From contig CALYLX010000141.1 in assembly GCA_944990035.1 (NCBI GenBank), positions 434,001-498,000 on the forward strand: a stretch of DNA of 64,000 nucleotides, read 5' to 3'. The notes beneath the pieces are model-generated. The model was not told the origin of the DNA, made no database searches, and saw only the letters and a list, made by a program, of their open reading frames with translations. Within the stretch, counting starts at the first letter, position 1. Each line of letters begins with the position of its first letter. The translations under genes and the position numbers were made by a program. Of the stretch, positions 38,405-50,686 are shown piece by piece. This stretch comes from Clitopilus passeckerianus. Taxonomy: Eukaryota > Basidiomycota > Agaricomycetes > Agaricales > Entolomataceae.

Positions 38405-39120
38405 CTATTCATCGTTTTTGTGAGACGCTGCAGCTGCTGGTGCATCTGGCATCCAATCGGGTGGACGTGGACCCGTAGGAAACGGGCGATAACCAAATGA
38501 CTTGCCAGGTCCCATTCGAATGAGCGGGAACGCAACCTGGGAGGATTCAATGAAGCGAGGCAAACTCGAGCTCAGAGCTTTCAAAAAGCTCGCAGAAGAC
38601 CTTGAAGTCGCTCGTCTTGGTCCGGGGGAGTGGGAAGTAGAGGCAATAGAGTGTTCGCGAAGATGCTCCCCAAGTGGATGTAACGGTTTCTCTGGAGCGC
38701 AGCCGGACCAGTTGATACACATATCGTGTGTTCTGGGGAAGCACGAAATGGGTGCGTAGGTGTATATAGGTGGTGGAAATAGTGTGCCAACACAAGTGGC
38801 TCGTGCTTCGTTTTCCTCGCTCTGCCGTTTGAATATTGCTCGTGAGTCGCGACATGCTCCTCACGCTCCTCGGGTGCAGGGTGTTCCTTGGGGTTGGGAG
38901 GCTAGATCTGACAGGACCGCCGCGACCTGTCCAAGCCGACCGTGCGGGTGGGGAGCACGGAGGAACATAGGGTCCTGTTCCTGTGAAAGACCGATGGAAA
39001 TGAAGGGACGTCTTCGTGCCGTGGACAGGATGTCAAGGCCTAAAACAGGAGGATGTTAGATATGGGTCCTGTTGTGGTAAGGAATATATTAATTTACCTG
39101 CGCTGGGTATATAGCTGCTA
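38405..39120 (-). repeat. P-family unit, copy B-minus (inverted partner of B-plus)
   Basis: On the minus strand the intron (about 39045-39100) and the downstream frame follow the P-unit order. The ORF 38547-38864 runs through TSNIQTAERGKR to FESSELEFASLH and then meets a stop where copy C reads HHRILPGC. Beyond that stop the frame continues as TWQVIWLSP. This shows a single nonsense change in an otherwise readable exon. Confidence 0.55.
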
Positions 39121-39479
39121 CATGCGAACACTGGCGGTATGCGCTGGCCCTCTTCCGTCAATTCTTAGTCGCCATTTACACCTCATGGTTGCAAAGTATC
39201 TTCCGCGTAGGCTGCATAGAATCTTCACTCTTCGAGCTCCATCTAGAGCGTCAAAAACGGCCCAGGTTTGCTGCTTGAAAGCGGGCCGCAGGTGGGGTAA
39301 AAAGGGCGAGGTCCATTTGGGTGTGAACGACGCGTTCGTGACACTTTGGCAGTGGATAGCTTGGCTGAGGATTGAAGGTGTTGTTGAGGTGTTCTGAGGT
39401 CCAGCTCTCGAGCACGAGTAGAACCAACATTGAGGCTAAGACGCTCGGTCACGGTTTTCTTTGGCCTGGAGACCAAGTG

Positions 39480-40530
39480 ACGGGTCAGCACCAGAGGTAG
39501 GTAGGGGTAGGGTAAAAGGCGTACCGAAGAGGGGAGTTTGTGCTTTTAACTCGCAGAATTATAGTTGTGTCATGTCCAGTGGGTTCCCGCAACAAATCTA
39601 GATGGTTGGAGAGTCGAACGTGTCGCAGGATGTTGTAAGCTTTATGGAGCTTTCCGCACGGATACAACCCAAGACCCCAGCTTGAGGAAAGATCTGGATT
39701 GCCTGGCGCGATACATGGATAGGGTGGAAAGCTGACGACATTACGGTGTCTAACAAGAAACGTGGTTAGCTAAGAGAACCAAGCGAAGTTGGGTTGAGCA
39801 GAAAGATGGAGAGGTCAAGCAGCCGTTGACGGAGAAGGTATTGAAACTCAAGAAAGTATGAAGGGGCGGAAAAGATGATGGATTGGGGCGGAAAGGTAGA
39901 GCAAATGGACCGAATCTGGAATTGAACCGACCTTAGATGATATAACGTTCCTCTTCCTAGGCCTCCTAACGGATCGACCATTCTTTCTCAGATCCCTCAA
40001 GCCATGGGCTCTCGCACCATCCAGCCTATTCCTTCACGCCAGTCGTCATTCTTGCTATCTTGAAATGGACTTTTGCATCGTTTTGGTAAAGCCTGCACTT
40101 GCAGGTGCATCTGCTATCCGATCCAGATTATTCAAGTAGACCATTCAAAAGAGTTGCTGTCGTAAGCAGGTCCCATATTCGAAGTTGTGGGCCGAGTATT
40201 GACTGAAAAATAGAGGTTGGATGGAGACCCGGAATTGCAAGAAGGAGCAAAGGTGGTCAAGAACAACTGAATGTCTGGCGTCTGTTGTTTGGAGCGAAGG
40301 CCATCGGCTCGGAAGTCCACTCTCAAGCATGACCAGAGCCATCCAGAAAACCCAGTACCAACGATACCGTGGCGATACCACGGATTCGAGGTACGTATTG
40401 TCGAGATTAATACGGGGCAGCTGTCTCGTGGGGCTTCCATATATTTGACAGATCTGAACGAAACTCTGCATTTGCAAGTTGCTGCAACCATCTGCAAAAC
40501 CTGGTCAACATTGACCAGCCAGAAGACCAA
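39480..40530 (-). repeat. Q-family unit, copy B2
   Basis: Counterpart of 12100-13127. The minus-strand frame 40132-40530 (132 codons) contains DGLRSKQQTPDIQ and is the longest Q-family open frame. It could be an exon of a gene whose other exons are degraded. Confidence 0.5.
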
Positions 40531-40869
40531 AGGAAAAGCAGAACCGATACCAGAAAAAGGCTTTCAAACAGGCGCTAAATTAACATACGATATCTGGTAT
40601 AAATATTTTCGTACGCTTCCGATGGTCTGACGTTAATGGACTTACAGAAGCAACGAAGCAGCGTCAAAGGTCCAAGCAAACCTATCTCTGGTCGGAGAGA
40701 ACAACGAAAGCAAGCGGAGACACTCGCTCGAGAACCCGTTTGCAGCCCATTGAGTGAGTTCGCTTTGAACTTCGCCGCGATTGTCTTCTACTAACTGTTG
40801 GTTTCCTCTACAGACATACCGCCACTACCTAAGCCTGGGATATCGACCTTGCGTTGAATAGTTGGCTCC

Positions 40870-41690
40870 TATGCGCTCTATCCCTCTTCTAACTATTTAT
40901 GAAGGTATGTTACCTGTCGGTATGCCGTTCAGCATCTGATTTTGACATCGTTATGCTCTTCTAGCATTGGCCTCTTACGAAGTTTTACCCTTTACGTCAA
41001 AGCGCCGGGAAGGCAAGGCTGCAATTGCAAATTACCGCCGCACCTATGCCTCTACATTCCCTCCCGTCTTAGAGAATCCATTTCGTCCCCTTGGTCACCA
41101 CCTCACGATAACTTCCATCGACTTGGGACCCAAACAACTGCAAAAGCTTGGTCTAGAAGCTCCACCCCTACCTGACCTCGAACACCCTAGGACGCACCTA
41201 TGTCTGCTACGCAACGTTCTCCTACCTACAAGCACATGTGGGGCACCAGAGAAATTGCAAGCAGATGCCTTGGCCTCGAATTGACTGAAGAGAACGATAG
41301 AAGTGAGGATCTGGAAAGGGTCGGAGTTGGCTCGCATGCGCCACGCACCATCGCCTTCCAGCTGAACCTGGTGGTCTATACCCGCGTTGACGTTATTCCC
41401 TTTCCCTTTCCAGCCCATCATTCAAGAGTACCCAAGACCAACCTCTTCTCGTGCTCGAGCAAATCCGACTCGACATCGTCACCACTATGCCCATAAGCCA
41501 TCCAGGACACGAGACGAATTTCAATGGCGGCCACATACTCTTCCTGCCGTAGAGTGGCTGGACACCGAGCCTGGGCATCCTGCGACAGACTGGCAGTGAG
41601 GATGAAGGTGCCAAGGTGCCTACAGCCGAGATTCGACCGCTGAAGAATCAAGCAGACGAGCGAAGAAAGCCAGCGGATATCCTTTCGGTA
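40870..41690 (+). CDS. Possible unknown gene next to P/Q units (weak)
   Basis: ATG at 40870 opens MRSIPLLTIYE. A GT-AG intron at about 40904-40964 (gtatgt...tctag) joins it to a 100-codon exon starting ALASYEVLPFTSKRR. Further open segments at 41200-41496 could follow, and a donor near 41688 (gtaagc) precedes an intron ending cttgtttag, similar to the P-family intron. A diverged partner lies at 13534. No domain is recognised, and later exons need frame changes I could not resolve. Confidence 0.35.
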
Positions 41691-43160
41691 AGCTTATGGC
41701 ATTTCAACGCAAGATGTCCCAGTCTAATATCCTCTTGTTTAGATTTGACGAAAAGTCGACATCATAAAGACTTCAGTCATCTCTCCGACAAGCAGGGACC
41801 GGAACTTCTGTTCATCTATGCTCATCGTTTATGAGCCAGCTTCTGGGAGCTGCATATACACTGCTGTATACGGTGTTTGCCTTGGAAAGGATATCACATT
41901 CGGATATGAAGAAGAGGAGAGGAAGGGACCAAAGCGAAAAATGCTCCTGCTACTACCCCGGCCTGCATTCAACCTCTCCGCCACCTCTGAAGCCCGACGC
42001 CCGTGCTTCTTGGCCACGGATACCCAGCAGAGCCAACTGCCTATCCCAAGCACCCGACTTTCGACCACTTCCGTGCTCTGCCTGCTTGTTCATGCAACAC
42101 GCCTAACACGAAAGGTCTTCCATACTGGAGCCTTTCGCCGACCTGAACGTCTCGAGTTCCGACTGATGTCGCCGGTATTTGCATGTTGGAACTGTATATC
42201 AATGCAGGTGGGTTCATACATTTCTTACCGCAACAAGGCCCCTATCTAATCTTCTCTGACCAGGACCCAACTTGAAGCCAACAGCATGAAGATTTCGAGT
42301 CATTTCCGTCAGACTCTAGCAAGAACAAGATCCTATGCTCCTCCACGCTCCCACGTGCTGCCTGGACAGATCACAGCAGTCCTGCTAAACCTGGCCTTCC
42401 AACCCCAGCGGGCACTCGCACTCGAGCGTTATGGAGAGAATGCCACGACCAACGTTCAAAGGGCGGAGCCGGGGGCACGAAGCATGGGCGACATTTGGTG
42501 GAACGCTATGGCCACTTTCATAACCCTGAGATCTCAGTTTATGCTTCCCCAGCACACTGTGGACGCCCAGCCAGACCGAGCTGCACGTTTCAAGGACCCG
42601 TAAACGTTCAACTGACCACCCTCTTCCTCTCACCCTGCGATTACCTCAAATTCGCGTTTACCTGGGACAGGGCGGCCGACTAACAAGTTCTTCTGCGCCA
42701 GAGCTTCTGGCCCGCCTGTCAATGAGCTTGAAAGCTCAGAGTTCGAGTTTATCTCGCACCATCGCATCCTCCCCGGCTGTGTCGGTGTTCATCCAGATGG
42801 GATCTGGCGTGTCATTTGGTTATCACCATTTCCTATTGACACACGTTCACCCCATCATAACAATCCTTGGTCAGAATGGGTCGAGCTCTAACCTGGCCTG
42901 GAATCAAAGATCATCCTCGCCTTGGCAGCCATATCGGCTGGAATCGTCAAGCCTTCCAGCACGTCACCGCAGGTCCACACAGGAGACCAACCAACTCCTG
43001 ACGCATGATACACAGACGTTACCAGAGGGCATCTCCTTGACCTTGGACTGGTCAGCGACCGAAGCAAATGGGGCGGAACATCCTATGGAAGGCTTTTCGC
43101 TGTGCACGGATTTGTTATGTAGCTGGAGTATTAATATCGACTTTTCGGACTTTTGAATAC
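41690..43160 (+). repeat. P-family unit, copy C (least decayed)
   Basis: The intron lies at about 42208-42263. The exon reads 'LPGQITAVLLNLAFQ', then NATTNVQRAEPGARS and FITLRSQFMLPQHT in one frame (42286-42603), ended by a stop after RFKDP. A second long frame (42722-43156, 144 codons) follows, although the frame aligned with the other copies (HHRILPGC, WRVIWLSPFP, PWSEWVEL) is a different one. Possibly an intron or frameshift near 42.6-42.7 kb. Confidence 0.45.
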
Positions 43161-43499
43161 TTTACTTGTTATTGCTCTCCATTCCTCCCCGTAGACAATT
43201 TTCACGGCGCCTATTCGCTCTTCTTTCTTCTCAGGTTACGGTTTTCATGGAACCATAGTATTGCATTCACATACACCACCCGTATGAAAGAACATGATTA
43301 CATGGCGATATTATACAGGTACTATTTTTCCCTAAGATACAACCGAACACCATGACCACCTGGAGCTTGGAATGTTGATTTGCCTTCCTTCTTCTAAGAA
43401 CCCCGCATCATGGTGGTATTTGTGCGGAAAGTTGCCGATATCCCAACGTGGTTTATGAAGGTGCTGTCGCTACACTGGACATTTCTGATCAGCAATCAT

Positions 43500-44533
43500 G
43501 TGAAGAGTACAGGAAACAGCCAGACATACCACGGAATGGAATAGAAGTGCATCAAACTCTTGTGCCAGTCGTCAGGGACGAGCGTTTTCTGGACTGTAGA
43601 ACGAGCCAGCTGGTCAGCAAAGGAGGTCGGGAAGCGGTACAGAAAGCCGTACAAAATAGACTATGGTTCGTTTGCTGTGGCGTATTTTTGCAACCAGCAA
43701 GTCTTCAGCACCATAGTAACCCATAGTGACTGATACAACGACAGGACCTTCAGGCTTCAAGGTCTTCATGTTGAGGCGACGCCGGCTGTGACTGTTGGAA
43801 TTTCACAGAATCCAAGTGCAAGCTCCAAGGGTATCTGGTGAACAGAGATTGTCGGTACTGGGTGCCTGATGAAATTCATGGTTAGCATATGGAACAAGTC
43901 AAAGCAGGTTAAGGCAGCAGAAACGGAAGGCATTGAAGCCGCAGAAATCAGGTGGTGTAGGTATCACGAGAGCAGAGCAAGTGATTGAATCTGGAATCGA
44001 ACTGACCTCTACGAAATCAACCTCCCTACCTCGGGCACCAACAAGGCATAAATCTCGTGGCATTTAGCTCATTTCCTTCATCCGAGTCGAAATTCCCGAG
44101 ATCTTGAAACGAGCGTTTGCATCGGTCTTGTAGATGAATCTGCTGTCCAATTCAGAATCTTCAAGTGGTATATCTAGAAGATCCGCTTCCGTTGTTAGGT
44201 AGCAGGTCGATAGCTAAGGGCCGAGTGTTCATTGGAAGGAGGCTCCTGAAGTGGTACAACAACGGCAGCTGCCAGTGAGCGCTGAGCTTCTGGCGTCTGT
44301 TGTTTGGAACGGGGGCTATCGCCTTCGAGCTCAGTCCGCTCGGCATTCCATGAGCCGGTATATCCGGTCCGGTTGGCGTTTACTGTCAACCTCCATGTTT
44401 CTTCACGTTGTCTATGCCATGCGACCGCCACACACTCTTGAAATTGAGGACGGCAGAGTCGAGCATGTCTTCGACACCAAACAGAATGCATAATGACACG
44501 CATCTGGCCCTTGCTGGTATCAACACGCCTCAT
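43500..44533 (-). repeat. Q-family unit, copy C
   Basis: Third copy with PRSKQQTPEAQ and NEHSALS, plus the downstream 'ccagacatacca' landmark at 43520. More diverged than A and B, and it lies outside the 13 kb duplication. Confidence 0.45.
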
Positions 44534-44705
44534 CGCCGCCGGCGATTGACAGGAAACTCAACTGAAAATCTGGGAACCGAATAGAAGGAGCGTGCTAAAT
44601 GTCATCCACGACGCTCAACTTTTCTTCCTTTGAATACCATCTCCACGACCGTTGAGGTGGAAGTTCATCCGCTCGTTTCCGTTTCTTCGAATTCAACACG
44701 GCCGC

Positions 44706-47700
44706 ATGCCACACAACATACATCTACAAATGCTCCGAGTCCTCTCAAGTATCACGCTGGTGCTCAACCTCGCCAGTTATGCACAAGCCTACTCTGAATC
44801 TGCCGGTACACTGGGCTGGGCCTGCGACGCCCCTCTAGGACCTGGAACTGCTCACGGGAAAGAACCGTTTTGGATGGAGAAGATTAAACACCAGGGTATC
44901 TCTGCGTTCAATCCCGACCCAAAGAACTATCAGGTGTTCAGGAATGTCAAGGTAAGCTCATTCTCTTGCAACTTTGACATCTTAAACCAATTCACGTTTT
45001 CTGCAGGACTTTGGCGCCAAAGGCGATGGTGTTACTGATGATACCGCCGCTATTAAGTGAGAAACCTTCCCTCCTTCCGTACAGGTGTTAACGTTGATGC
45101 TAATTCTCGTCATAGCGCTGCTATCTCTGCCGGAAGCCGCTGTGGTATTGGCTGTGATTCAAGCACGTACGTTTCGTCTTCATTACAAAACAGAGCTGTC
45201 ATACTTAGAATTTTCTTTCCCCGTAGTATCACCCCTGCAATCGCGTATTTCCCAGCTGGAACCTATCTTGTGTCTTCGCCCATCATCGCTCTTTACTATA
45301 CCCAAATCATTGGTGATGCTCGCAGGCCTCCTACGCTCCTTGCCTCAAGCAACTTCACTGGATTTGCCGTCATTGGTGAGTGGTTTGAAGTGCATAACCT
45401 ACTTACTATTCTAACGAAGCGGATTCGTGCCTCCAGATGCCGACCCTTATATTCCTGGAGGCAACGGCGCCCAATACTACATCAACCAAAATAACTTGTA
45501 AGCCCGAGTCGTCTTTGTAGGTGCCGCTCTACCCACGCTAACTCCCATCTCATAGCTTCCGTTCCGTCAGAAATCTCGTCATCGATACCAAGCTCGTTGC
45601 CTTCAACGATAGTCAAGGAACGGGTATTCATTGGCAAGTTTCGCAAGCAACTTCCTTGATGAACATCGTCTTCGAAATGTCCGACGCGAACAACACGGAA
45701 CATCGGGGGATATTCATGGAGAATGGATCTGGCGGGTACATGGGTGATTTGGTCTTCAACGGAGGAAAGGTCGGAATGCAAGTCGGCAACCAACAGTACG
45801 TTCACTCCGATATTATTACTTTCTCGGTATCCGTACTGATTTGCTTGGTGAACTAGGTTTACCGTCCGCAATGTTACGTTCAATAATCCTCAAACGGCCG
45901 TCCTTGGTGCTTGGAACTGGGGATGGACGTTCCAGGGCGTCAACATCAACAATGCTACAGTTGGGTTTGATCTAACTACCGGCGGCCTAACTGGCGCTAC
46001 CCAGGTGGGTCTCTTACCAAGTTTACGAAGTTTTTGGACTTACGCTAATTTGGATCATTAGACTGTCGGCGCTGAAGCTATCATTGACGCCGTAGTGACA
46101 GACACCCCCGTCTTCATTCGCGACTCCCAACCTTCCAACTGCTCACTCGCTGGCTCTTTGGTCCTCAACAACATCAAGCTCCATAACGTTCCCAGTGCAG
46201 TCAGCGTTCTCAACGGCTCTACGGTTCTCAAAGGCAGCCCTTGGAACAATCATATTGATTCCTGGGGTCAAGGAAATGTCTATCATGGAACCGACGGCAA
46301 TCCGGTCTTTACCCAAGGAAGAATCCATAACCCGTATAAGCCTTACGAGTTGTTGGACAGGAGTGGGAGGATTTTCGGCAAGACGCATCCCCAGTACGCG
46401 GAGTATGCGGTTGGGCAGTTCGTTTCCGTTAGGGATCACGGCGCAAAGGGTGACGGACATACGGATGACACGGAGGCTATCAAGAGGATCATCGCTAAGG
46501 TAGGGAGGACTTCACTGATCCTCTATGAGCTGTGCTGATCGACGATTTGGTATTTCAGTACGCTGGTTGCAAGATCATATTTTTCGATGCCGGAACATAT
46601 GTGGTCACATCCACCATTACTATCCCTGATGGCACTCGAATTGTCGGAGAAGCTTGGTCTGTTATCGCTGGGAAGGGCCATGCCTTCTCTGACATCAAGA
46701 ATCCGCGAGTCGTCGTCAGGGTTGGAGAGCCACATTCTGAAGGCGTTGTTGAGATTACGGATATGATCTTCAATACCATCGGACCTGGTAAGGTTTTCCA
46801 TTTCTCTCCCGAGATGTTGACGCTGATATTGGATGGTTGCAGCACCTGGCGCTATTGTTGTCGAATGGAACGTGAAAGAACCCCGGGGCCACCAAGGTGG
46901 CGCTGGTATGTGGGACACTCATATCAGGTAAGGACTTCGTCCTTCTCATGGGAGCCATTTGCTGACTTCTTCATAGACTTGGAGGAGGTACGCTTTACGC
47001 TTTACAATTGGTGGGACGTGTGCTGACTTCCCCTAGCCGACGGAACCAATCTTCAAGAATCACAATGTCCTACGAACGGTACCAGCGTCCCCGACTGCTA
47101 CGCTGCCTTCTTGGCTCTCCATATCACCCGTCACGCCACCGCTTACCTCGAGGTATGTATAAGCCAGGCTTTGCTGGATGTTGTTCTAATTTTCTACCTA
47201 AAAGGGAACATGGGTCTGGCTCGCTGACCACGACCTCGATGGAAAGAACCAAACCTCCCTGTACTCTGGTCGGGGAATTCTCTCTGAGTCGGAAGGACCT
47301 GTTTGGATGATTGGAACTGGTATGTTTCTCCTCCGTAAGCATCATCTTCTTAAACTAACTTTATTTTCTTCCAGGATGTATGTCACTATCGTTTCGTGGA
47401 GCGCTTAATTCCTGACAATCATGACATTTCCAGCTGAGCATCACGTCCTTTATCAATACAACCTCGTCGGCGCCAAGAATCACTTCATGGGTCTGATCCA
47501 AACGGAGAGCGTAAGTTTCAGTTTGCTACCTTGAAAGCGGCGTTGCTGATACGTCATGTCCAGCCCTACTATCAACCTGTTCCCGCTCCTCCTGCGCCAT
47601 TCTCGATCGATTCGGACTACAAGGACCCACACTTCCCTGACGGCCTGGTTGAATCATGGGCTGTCAATGTCAAGAAGTCGAAGAATATCATCATTTTCGG

Positions 47701-48067
47701 CAAGTGCTTCATACCGAACGAGATCTATAGAAAGCTGACTTTTCTTTACCCCAGGTGCTGGTCTCTACAGCTTCTTCCAGGTCAGTGACAGTTTTACCCC
47801 TATCATACCCTTGGACGTCCTTATACTGACGTTTACCCATAGAACTACAATCAAACTTGTCTCGACACCTTCGACTGTCAGACGCAAGTCATGAATGTCG
47901 ACAAGACTTCTTCTGTCTCGGTGTTCAGCCTTTCTACCGTTGGAACCACCTACATGCTCAGCATTGACGGACATGGGGTTGTGAATCAGGGCGACAACCG
48001 CAACGGCTTTGCTTCCACATTGACAGCTTGGAGTTGGGGAATTAGTGTTGAGGTAGACTTGAAATAA
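44706..48067 (+). CDS. GH55 exo-beta-1,3-glucanase (glucan 1,3-beta-glucosidase), secreted
   Basis: Expected to release glucose from the ends of beta-1,3-glucan outside the cell. A hydrophobic leader follows the ATG at 44730 (MLRVLSSITLVLNLASYAQA); an ATG eight codons upstream (44706) is also possible. The gene has more than ten short introns; the first exons are 44706-44951, 45007-45056 and 45116-45166. The two GH55 half-domains are marked by DFGAKGDGVTDDTAAIN (45007) and DHGAKGDGHTDDTEAI (about 46435). Family sequences such as YFPAGTYLVSSPI, GTGIHWQVSQATSL, TGGLTGATQTVGAEA and WLADHDLDG are in order, and the C-terminus is SWGISVEVDLK. Roughly 750 residues, normal for the family. No disruption seen. 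It converges with the MFS gene, leaving about 320 bp. Confidence 0.92.
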
Positions 48068-48388
48068 GCTATATCAGCACTAGTAGTTGAATACTGTCGG
48101 ACTCTGACTAGTGTACGAAAATTGTTGGCTGTGTACGGTAGATGCGGTCGACTATGGACTGTATGCTTACACCTTTGGATTATATACCCAGTCACGGACG
48201 CTTCTAATCGTTTGATGACCACAGAGCACGTCGGATACCAAAAAATGCTCGCTTATTTGATTGTATTCGTTCTCCAATACTCAAGCCAGTGATGAACATG
48301 TGTTTGAAGTCTAGGTGTTTAGTATGGCATCAAGCTATCTTCCAGACAACAGTTCAAGTGCGTTCCTTTTGATTCGTAAATCATTATC
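48068..48388. other. Intergenic 3'-3' region between the GH55 and MFS genes
   Basis: No ORF of note. Both flanking genes end here, so it should hold the two polyadenylation regions. I see no strong individual signal. Confidence 0.5.
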
Positions 48389-50270
48389 CTAATCGACCTT
48401 GATAGGCCTCTTGGGTACTAATGCCCACATGATAGTCATGAATGCCATCATAGCTACCACCCTATCGCGATATCGTGAGTGCTCGTTCTTGTCAGCGGAA
48501 GAAAAGGCACTCACAGTGGCTGCAGGCTCTTGATGCCAAACCTAGATGCAAGGGCACCAGTCATAAATGGGAAAACGGCACTGCCAGCTTGTCCGAAGCC
48601 TGCAATCCATCCAATGGCGCCAGTAAGAATCCAGTGAGGGAGTACGCGGCCGGATACGTTCATTGTGATTGGGTACATTGGGCCAAGAAGCATCCCGACG
48701 ATGGAAACAGCAACTGCGTCCCCGATGAGGGAGGGGACGAGCCAGACGATCAATTCGAGGCTTGTGGGACAGGTTGAGGAAGAGTGATGCTCGAACAAGA
48801 AAGAGACTTACCCTATCGCAAGAATGGCGTAGATGAAGATGACACGGGATTCCCCAACCTGAAGGGGCATGGATTAGCAACTCCCAGCCTAGATGGCGGG
48901 TATTACTAACCTTCTTGTTCACCCAGAGAAGGGCTACCCGACCAAATGTGAGGCCTCCGAAGAAGCCAGCAGAGATATACCCAGATGATGCACCTCCACC
49001 ACGCTGGTCAATAATGAAGGTGACGATCCATCCACCGATGGTGACCTCAACGCCAACATAGACCCAGATGAAGAATGCAAGGAGGTGTACGTTTTTGTGC
49101 TTCAAGATTTGGGCGAACGTGCCACTTAGTTGATCTTCTTGTACTGCACTAGGAGGAAGACCGATTTCCTGCAGGCATTCTAAGAGGGGTGATATGAGAA
49201 GAAAGAAAAAGACATCCGGGTTCAGAAGAGAACTCACGTTGGTGGGTCTTGAATCGAAAGACTGTGACCAAGAGGACAGTGTTCAAAAGTGCAACTCCAA
49301 GAGATACGAGGTAAAAGAAAGACCAGTGTTTCATCTGGGCGAACTGAGTTGCAACAAGAGGGGCTGCTAGAGCTCCAGCACCTGAGAAATACGAGTTAGT
49401 CGTGTGTTCCTCTGATATACTTATATACTGACCATAAGCAGCGTGGAGGATGCCCATCCTATGTTCCGAGTTGGGTATACTGGCAATAAAGCCGTTGGCT
49501 TGAGCGTCCTGAGTCAGGGTTCAACGGTTGGCTTCAGCATGAGGGCTTGTATCTCTAGCGAGAGCTGATGCACCTGCATCGCCTGCCCTGCACCATTTAT
49601 CGTGTAGGATATCACAAAGGCCGGGAAAGGCAATGCCGCAGCTTGCAAACAGTACGCCACAACCTGGAGTAACGAACCTGATTTAAACTTAAGACAGAAC
49701 AGGACCAGAGTGACTCATGACGCTCGTACCTAGGACCAGAACCTGCACGGCTATGTCAGAGATCAAAGAAATTAACACAGTGGACCAGAAGTGACCTTTC
49801 CGAAGCCGATCTTATCGGAAAGAGGTACGTTTACGAGGGCTCCTCCCACAAATCCCTGCGTTACAGTCATTATCGGCCAGAAGCTACAAGTTGAAAGATG
49901 TGACTTACGACGCATGCAAGAACGAACAGCAGAGACACGACAGCAAATCCAACCTTGAGCAGGTATCAATGTTATACGTTTTCTTGAGCAGTAAGCAGAA
50001 AGATCCTACATGATAGACTTCACGGATTCGAGGGAGAAGAGGCCCAGCCGAGGCATCGTTCCAGCCAGCGAGGAAAAGCGTCCAGCAGAGTACGACAAAC
50101 TGGATATCAGCCAGTTTCTTTTGCTTCTTTGTTTTCGGTCCAGGTCGGGCCTCCCGGGAGCTTGACACAGGTTCCTTCACTGACGCAGCTTTCAAAGCGA
50201 TACTCTCTAAAATTTGCTTCTGAGGAGTCTCTCGTCCTACATCCTTGATGGCTATTGAATCTTGGGGCAT
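48389..50270 (-). CDS. Major facilitator superfamily transporter
   Basis: A multi-span plasma or organelle membrane carrier; the substrate is not deducible. Exon 1 (50270-50010) encodes a hydrophilic Lys-rich N-terminus and WTLFLAGWNDASAGPLLPRI, ending REVYH. About nine short introns follow. In-frame joins give VGFAVVSLLFVLACV, GFVGGALVNVPLSDKIGFGK, LPFPAFVISYTINGAGQAMQ, NSEHRMGILHAAYG, GAGALAAPLVATQFAQMKHW, FFIWVYVGVEVTIGGWIVTF, GGLTFGRVALLWVNKK, an exon with GMLLGPMYPITMN, and last VVAMMAFMTIMWALVPKR. The WNDxxxGPLLPRI start and the YVGxEVTIGGW motif fit the fungal group often annotated as BSC6/fucose-permease-like MFS. Stop at 48389-48391. Confidence 0.88.
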
Positions 50271-50686
50271 TTTTTACTATGCAGGCAGTCCTAAACAAGA
50301 AAATCGAGCTTTGTGGAGTGGGTGTAGAGAGCAGAACCTGGTGTAGCGAAGCTTAGAGAAAAGGGGTTATGTCAGAGAAACCTGGGATTTGGCTTTCCAG
50401 AAGATAATCACCGGTCGACTGGTGTGTTATGTTAAACGATGAAGGTGACTAGTGAGGCTCTTTGAGTCGCCTTCTACGAGGTTGATCTGGATGGGCTCTT
50501 GTTTCTCACAGATTGTCCGTATTTATGCACAAGGGAAGATAACAGGGATGTTTTGTGGAAATGAATTGTCATTCAGAAGGCCGCAGCAGGGGCTCCCCTG
50601 AAGCAGGTGATTGTGGTGATAGAATTTTGATTTTCACAAAAGTCAGGGAATGCTGCCAGATTGCTCATGTGAGAGCTCGTAGTAAT
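50271..50686. other. Upstream region of the MFS gene
   Basis: About 400 bp between the MFS start codon and the MFS relic. It should contain the promoter of the minus-strand transporter. I cannot pick out a specific element. Confidence 0.4.

Noticed and set aside
1..44500. Autonomous transposon as the carrier of the repeats
   Set aside because: I found no reverse transcriptase, integrase, transposase or helicase motif and no terminal repeat pair at unit borders. Segmental duplication explains the layout better.
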